DNA from: UBA11891 sp003533785
GTDB taxonomy: Bacteria > Bacteroidota > Bacteroidia > Flavobacteriales > Flavobacteriaceae
Length of the DNA: 64,000 nucleotides
Direction of reading: 5' to 3'
NCBI GenBank assembly: GCA_949511625.1
Contig: CATFEX010000003.1
Coordinates: 1 to 64,000, forward strand
Below are positions 61,808-64,000 of the stretch, one piece after another; positions within the stretch are counted from its first letter, which is position 1, and the number at the start of each line of letters is the position of its first letter. The position numbers and the translations under genes were made by a program. The notes beneath the pieces are model-generated. The model saw only the letters and a program-made list of their open reading frames with translations. It was not told the origin of the DNA and ran no database searches.

Positions 61808-61811
61808 TCGC

Positions 61812-62423
61812 ATGAAAATCATTTGTGTGGGTCGAAATTATGCAGACCATATTGAGGAACTCCAAAATGAGCGCCCTTCAGAACCCGTACTCTTTCTCAA
61901 ACCCGACACGACGATTGGACAACGAAATACGCCCTTTTATCTCCCCGATTTTTCCTCAGAAATTCACCATGAAATTGAAATTATTGTTCGAATCAATCGC
62001 ATTGGGAAACACATTCAAGAACAGTTTGCCCATAAGTATTACGATCAGCTCAGTGTTGGAATTGATTTTACGGCGCGCGATCTACAAAATAAGCTCAAAT
62101 CCAAAGGCTTGCCTTGGGAAAAAGCTAAGGCTTTTGATGGGGCTGCTGTAGTAGGAGATTGGCTGCCCAAAGGATCTTTTGAAAACCTTCAACAACTCGA
62201 TTTTGAGCTCACCAAAAACGGAAATACAGTGCAACAAGGAAACACCCAACTGATGTTGTATTCCATAGATCAATTAATCGCCTATGTATCCGAATATTTC
62301 ACCCTTAAAATAGGAGATATTTTATTTACCGGAACCCCAGCAGGAGTAGGGCCAGTGAAAGAAAACGACCAACTTGAAGGCTATTTGAATGGTCAAAAAC
62401 TACTTGAACTAAAAGTCAAATGA
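61812..62423 (+). CDS. Fumarylacetoacetate hydrolase family protein
   Basis: A 203-residue FAH-fold enzyme. It shows MKIICVGRNYADHIEEL, the metal ligands in IHHEIEIIVRI with the later Asp (GIDFTARDLQ), and FTGTPAGVGPV near the end. Bacterial relatives cleave acylpyruvates or decarboxylate oxaloacetate. The ATG at 61812 is chosen over an upstream in-frame start inside the exonuclease gene. It overlaps cinA by 4 bases. Confidence 0.9.
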   Translation: MKIICVGRNYADHIEELQNERPSEPVLFLKPDTTIGQRNTPFYLPDFSSEIHHEIEIIVRINRIGKHIQEQFAHKYYDQLSVGIDFTARDLQNKLKSKGLPWEKAKAFDGAAVVGDWLPKGSFENLQQLDFELTKNGNTVQQGNTQLMLYSIDQLIAYVSEYFTLKIGDILFTGTPAGVGPVKENDQLEGYLNGQKLLELKVK

Positions 62424-63673
62424 CCGCTGAATTAATTACTATTGGAGACGAAATTTTGATCGGTCAAATTGTCAATACCAACGCCGCTTTTTTATCCAAA
62501 GCTTTGAATAACATTGGCGTTGAAATCGTTCAAATCACCTCGATATCCGATGACCCCGATACGATTAAAAATACGTTGGAAGAAGCCAGAACGAGGGCAG
62601 ATATCTTACTGCTTACGGGAGGTTTGGGCCCCACTAATGATGATGTAACCAAACATACATTAACTGATTATTTTAATGATCAGCTAGTCTGGTATCCTGA
62701 GATTCTTTCTCATATTGAAGCCTTGTTTGAAAAATACGTTCCTACTCCCATTTCCGATTCCAACCGAGCCCAAGCCCAGCTTCCTGAGAAAGCTAAGATT
62801 TTTAAAAACCAAATAGGAACTGCCTCGGGGATGTGGTTTGAGGCCGAGGACGTGGTGGTGATTTCCATGCCAGGCGTGCCCTACGAAATGAAATCTCTAA
62901 TGAAAAACGAGATTCTACCCGCCCTTCAAGAAAAATTTGAAACGCCCCATATTTTTCATAAAACCATTTTGACCTATGGGCTAGGGGAGAGTGTCATTGC
63001 AGATCGCATCGCCGATTGGGAAGCTCAACTGCCTTCGTCCATCAAATTGGCCTATTTGCCGAGCCTGGGACGCGTCCGTCTCCGACTCTCTACGAAAGGG
63101 CCCAATCCCGACCGATTGCAAGAACAAGTGGATGCCGAAGTGGCCAAGCTACGCCCATTGATTGCAGACATATATTATGGAGAGGAAGAAGACGAACCCA
63201 TTGAAGTTCTGATTGGAAATCAGTTACGACAGCGAGGCCAAACGCTTGCGGTAGCAGAAAGCTGTACTGGAGGAGCCATTGCTGCTAGAATCACGACCCA
63301 TCCGGGGGCTTCCGGTTTTTTTCTAGGTGGGGGAGTAACTTATGCCACTGCAGCCAAAACCGCCCTATTGGGAGTTCCCGAAGCGTTGATTGAAAAAGAA
63401 GGTGTGGTGAGTGCAGCGGTGGCCAAAACCATGGCTCAGGGGATTCAACAACAAATGGGAGCCGACTATGCGCTTGCCACCACAGGCAATGCGGGACCCA
63501 CCGCCTTGGAAGGCGGAGCAGAAGTAGGAACGGTGTTTGTTGGGCTGTCGACGCCAAAGGGGGTGGAAAGTTTTCGATTTGTGATGGGAAACAATCGGGA
63601 ACGAGTGATTCAAAAGACCGTAAATAAAGCGTTTGAGCTGTTATTTAAAGCACTAGTTGTTAAGGGTGAATAA
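62420..63673 (+). CDS. cinA: CinA family protein (nicotinamide-nucleotide amidohydrolase)
   Basis: A 417-residue two-domain protein. It has an N-terminal MoCF/COG1058 domain (TIGDEILIGQIVNTN, LLLTGGLGPTNDDVTKHT) and a C-terminal PncC-like domain (LAVAESCTGGAIAARITTHPGAS, then GVTYATAAKTALLGV). CinA can cleave NMN and ADP-ribose in NAD recycling. It is coupled to the FAH gene by a 4-base overlap. Confidence 0.93.
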   Translation: MTAELITIGDEILIGQIVNTNAAFLSKALNNIGVEIVQITSISDDPDTIKNTLEEARTRADILLLTGGLGPTNDDVTKHTLTDYFNDQLVWYPEILSHIEALFEKYVPTPISDSNRAQAQLPEKAKIFKNQIGTASGMWFEAEDVVVISMPGVPYEMKSLMKNEILPALQEKFETPHIFHKTILTYGLGESVIADRIADWEAQLPSSIKLAYLPSLGRVRLRLSTKGPNPDRLQEQVDAEVAKLRPLIADIYYGEEEDEPIEVLIGNQLRQRGQTLAVAESCTGGAIAARITTHPGASGFFLGGGVTYATAAKTALLGVPEALIEKEGVVSAAVAKTMAQGIQQQMGADYALATTGNAGPTALEGGAEVGTVFVGLSTPKGVESFRFVMGNNRERVIQKTVNKAFELLFKALVVKGE

Positions 63674-63696
63674 GCTTTTATTTTTGTTCATATGTT

Positions 63697-63727
63697 TTTG
63701 ATACTCCTAGAATAAAATGTAAATTTG
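63697..63727 (+). promoter_or_regulatory. rpmB promoter
   Basis: TTTG (63697-63700), 19 bases and TAAATTTG (63720-63727): the best match in the window to the Bacteroidota consensus. The ATG at 63757 is 29 bases on. Confidence 0.75.
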
Positions 63728-63756
63728 CCTCCGATTTAATGCAAATCCTTTGAGAT

Positions 63757-63993
63757 ATGGCCAAAGTTTGTGAAATAACAGGAAAGAAAGTGATGTTTGG
63801 AAACAACGTTTCCCACGCGATGAACAAAACACGTCGTCGCTTTGACATTAACTTAATCAAAAAACGTTTTTATATTCCTGAAGAAGATAAGTGGATCACG
63901 TTGAAGCTGAAAGCTTCTGCACTTAAGACGATCAACAAAAAAGGCATCAGTGCCGTATTAAAAGAAGCACGAGCGCAGGGCGTAATCAAATAA
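63757..63993 (+). CDS. rpmB: 50S ribosomal protein bL28
   Basis: A 78-residue protein: AKVCEITGKKVMFGNNVSHAMNKTRRRF, then KTINKKGISAVLKEAR. It sits in the large subunit near the E-site. It lacks a zinc CxxC pair. It is the last gene of the window; rpmG often follows. Confidence 0.95.
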   Translation: MAKVCEITGKKVMFGNNVSHAMNKTRRRFDINLIKKRFYIPEEDKWITLKLKASALKTINKKGISAVLKEARAQGVIK

Positions 63994-64000
63994 GAGTAAA

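Overview
This window looks like chromosomal DNA of a marine-type Bacteroidota, most likely class Flavobacteriia. The reasons are the gene set (DUF2851, DUF3467, DUF3291, DUF5916, DUF4369, PspC, and the arsenosugar pair), the near absence of Shine-Dalgarno sequences except before rpsU, several promoters of the Bacteroidota form TTTG-N19/20-TAnnTTTG, and the order tuf-trpT-secE-nusG-rplKAJL-rpoBC. No phage, insertion sequence, CRISPR array or rRNA gene was seen.

Layout. 86-1478: arsenosugar pair (AhpD-like protein and radical SAM ArsS). 1475-8344, minus strand: a complete tryptophan operon, trpE-G-D-C-F-B-A, followed by a Cys-tailed DUF6428-like gene and preceded by a promoter, a Trp-rich leader peptide and a terminator hairpin. 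8391-16088: MarR regulator, rhodanese, DUF2851, PspC, AGCS symporter, HhH protein, acyl-CoA dehydrogenase, rpsU, xerC-type recombinase and hpf. 16106-16614: a four-tRNA transcription unit (Thr, Tyr, Gly, Thr) with promoter and terminator. 16800-22100 is the one loosely packed accessory stretch. It holds two tiny membrane proteins, two lipoproteins (one with BspA/DUF285 repeats), a secreted YdjC-like deacetylase, a DUF4242 protein, a 45-residue four-Cys protein and a secreted protein of two similar halves. 22301-26748, minus strand: two glycosyltransferases and aconitase.

26996-39933 is the translation and transcription superoperon, with a candidate L1 control hairpin before rplK, a hairpin between rplL and rpoB, and a terminator after the DUF3467 gene. 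39934-40505 has no supported gene. 40506-53946 carries a GH3 glycosidase lipoprotein, RF3, isopentenyl-diphosphate isomerase, a PTPS/QueD enzyme, a peroxiredoxin, two surface proteins (DUF4369, DUF5916), an S1/P1 nuclease, AlkB, a methyltransferase and HtpG. 54094-63993 carries a TetR/ABC1-kinase pair, a FabH-like synthase, a CoA-binding protein, a sodium:solute symporter, recR, an E2 acyltransferase, a DnaQ-like exonuclease, an FAH-family enzyme, cinA and rpmB.

How the parts work together. Most of the window is core metabolism and information processing. The most interesting regulation is cis-acting: a probable ribosome-mediated attenuator on trp; an rpsU mRNA with a full consensus Shine-Dalgarno in a lineage that normally ignores it; a terminator-like hairpin that runs straight into the xerC start codon; and a possible L1 autoregulatory site. 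I found no clear new multi-gene system. The most plausible new biology is in these leaders and in the small proteins of 16.8-22.1 kb.
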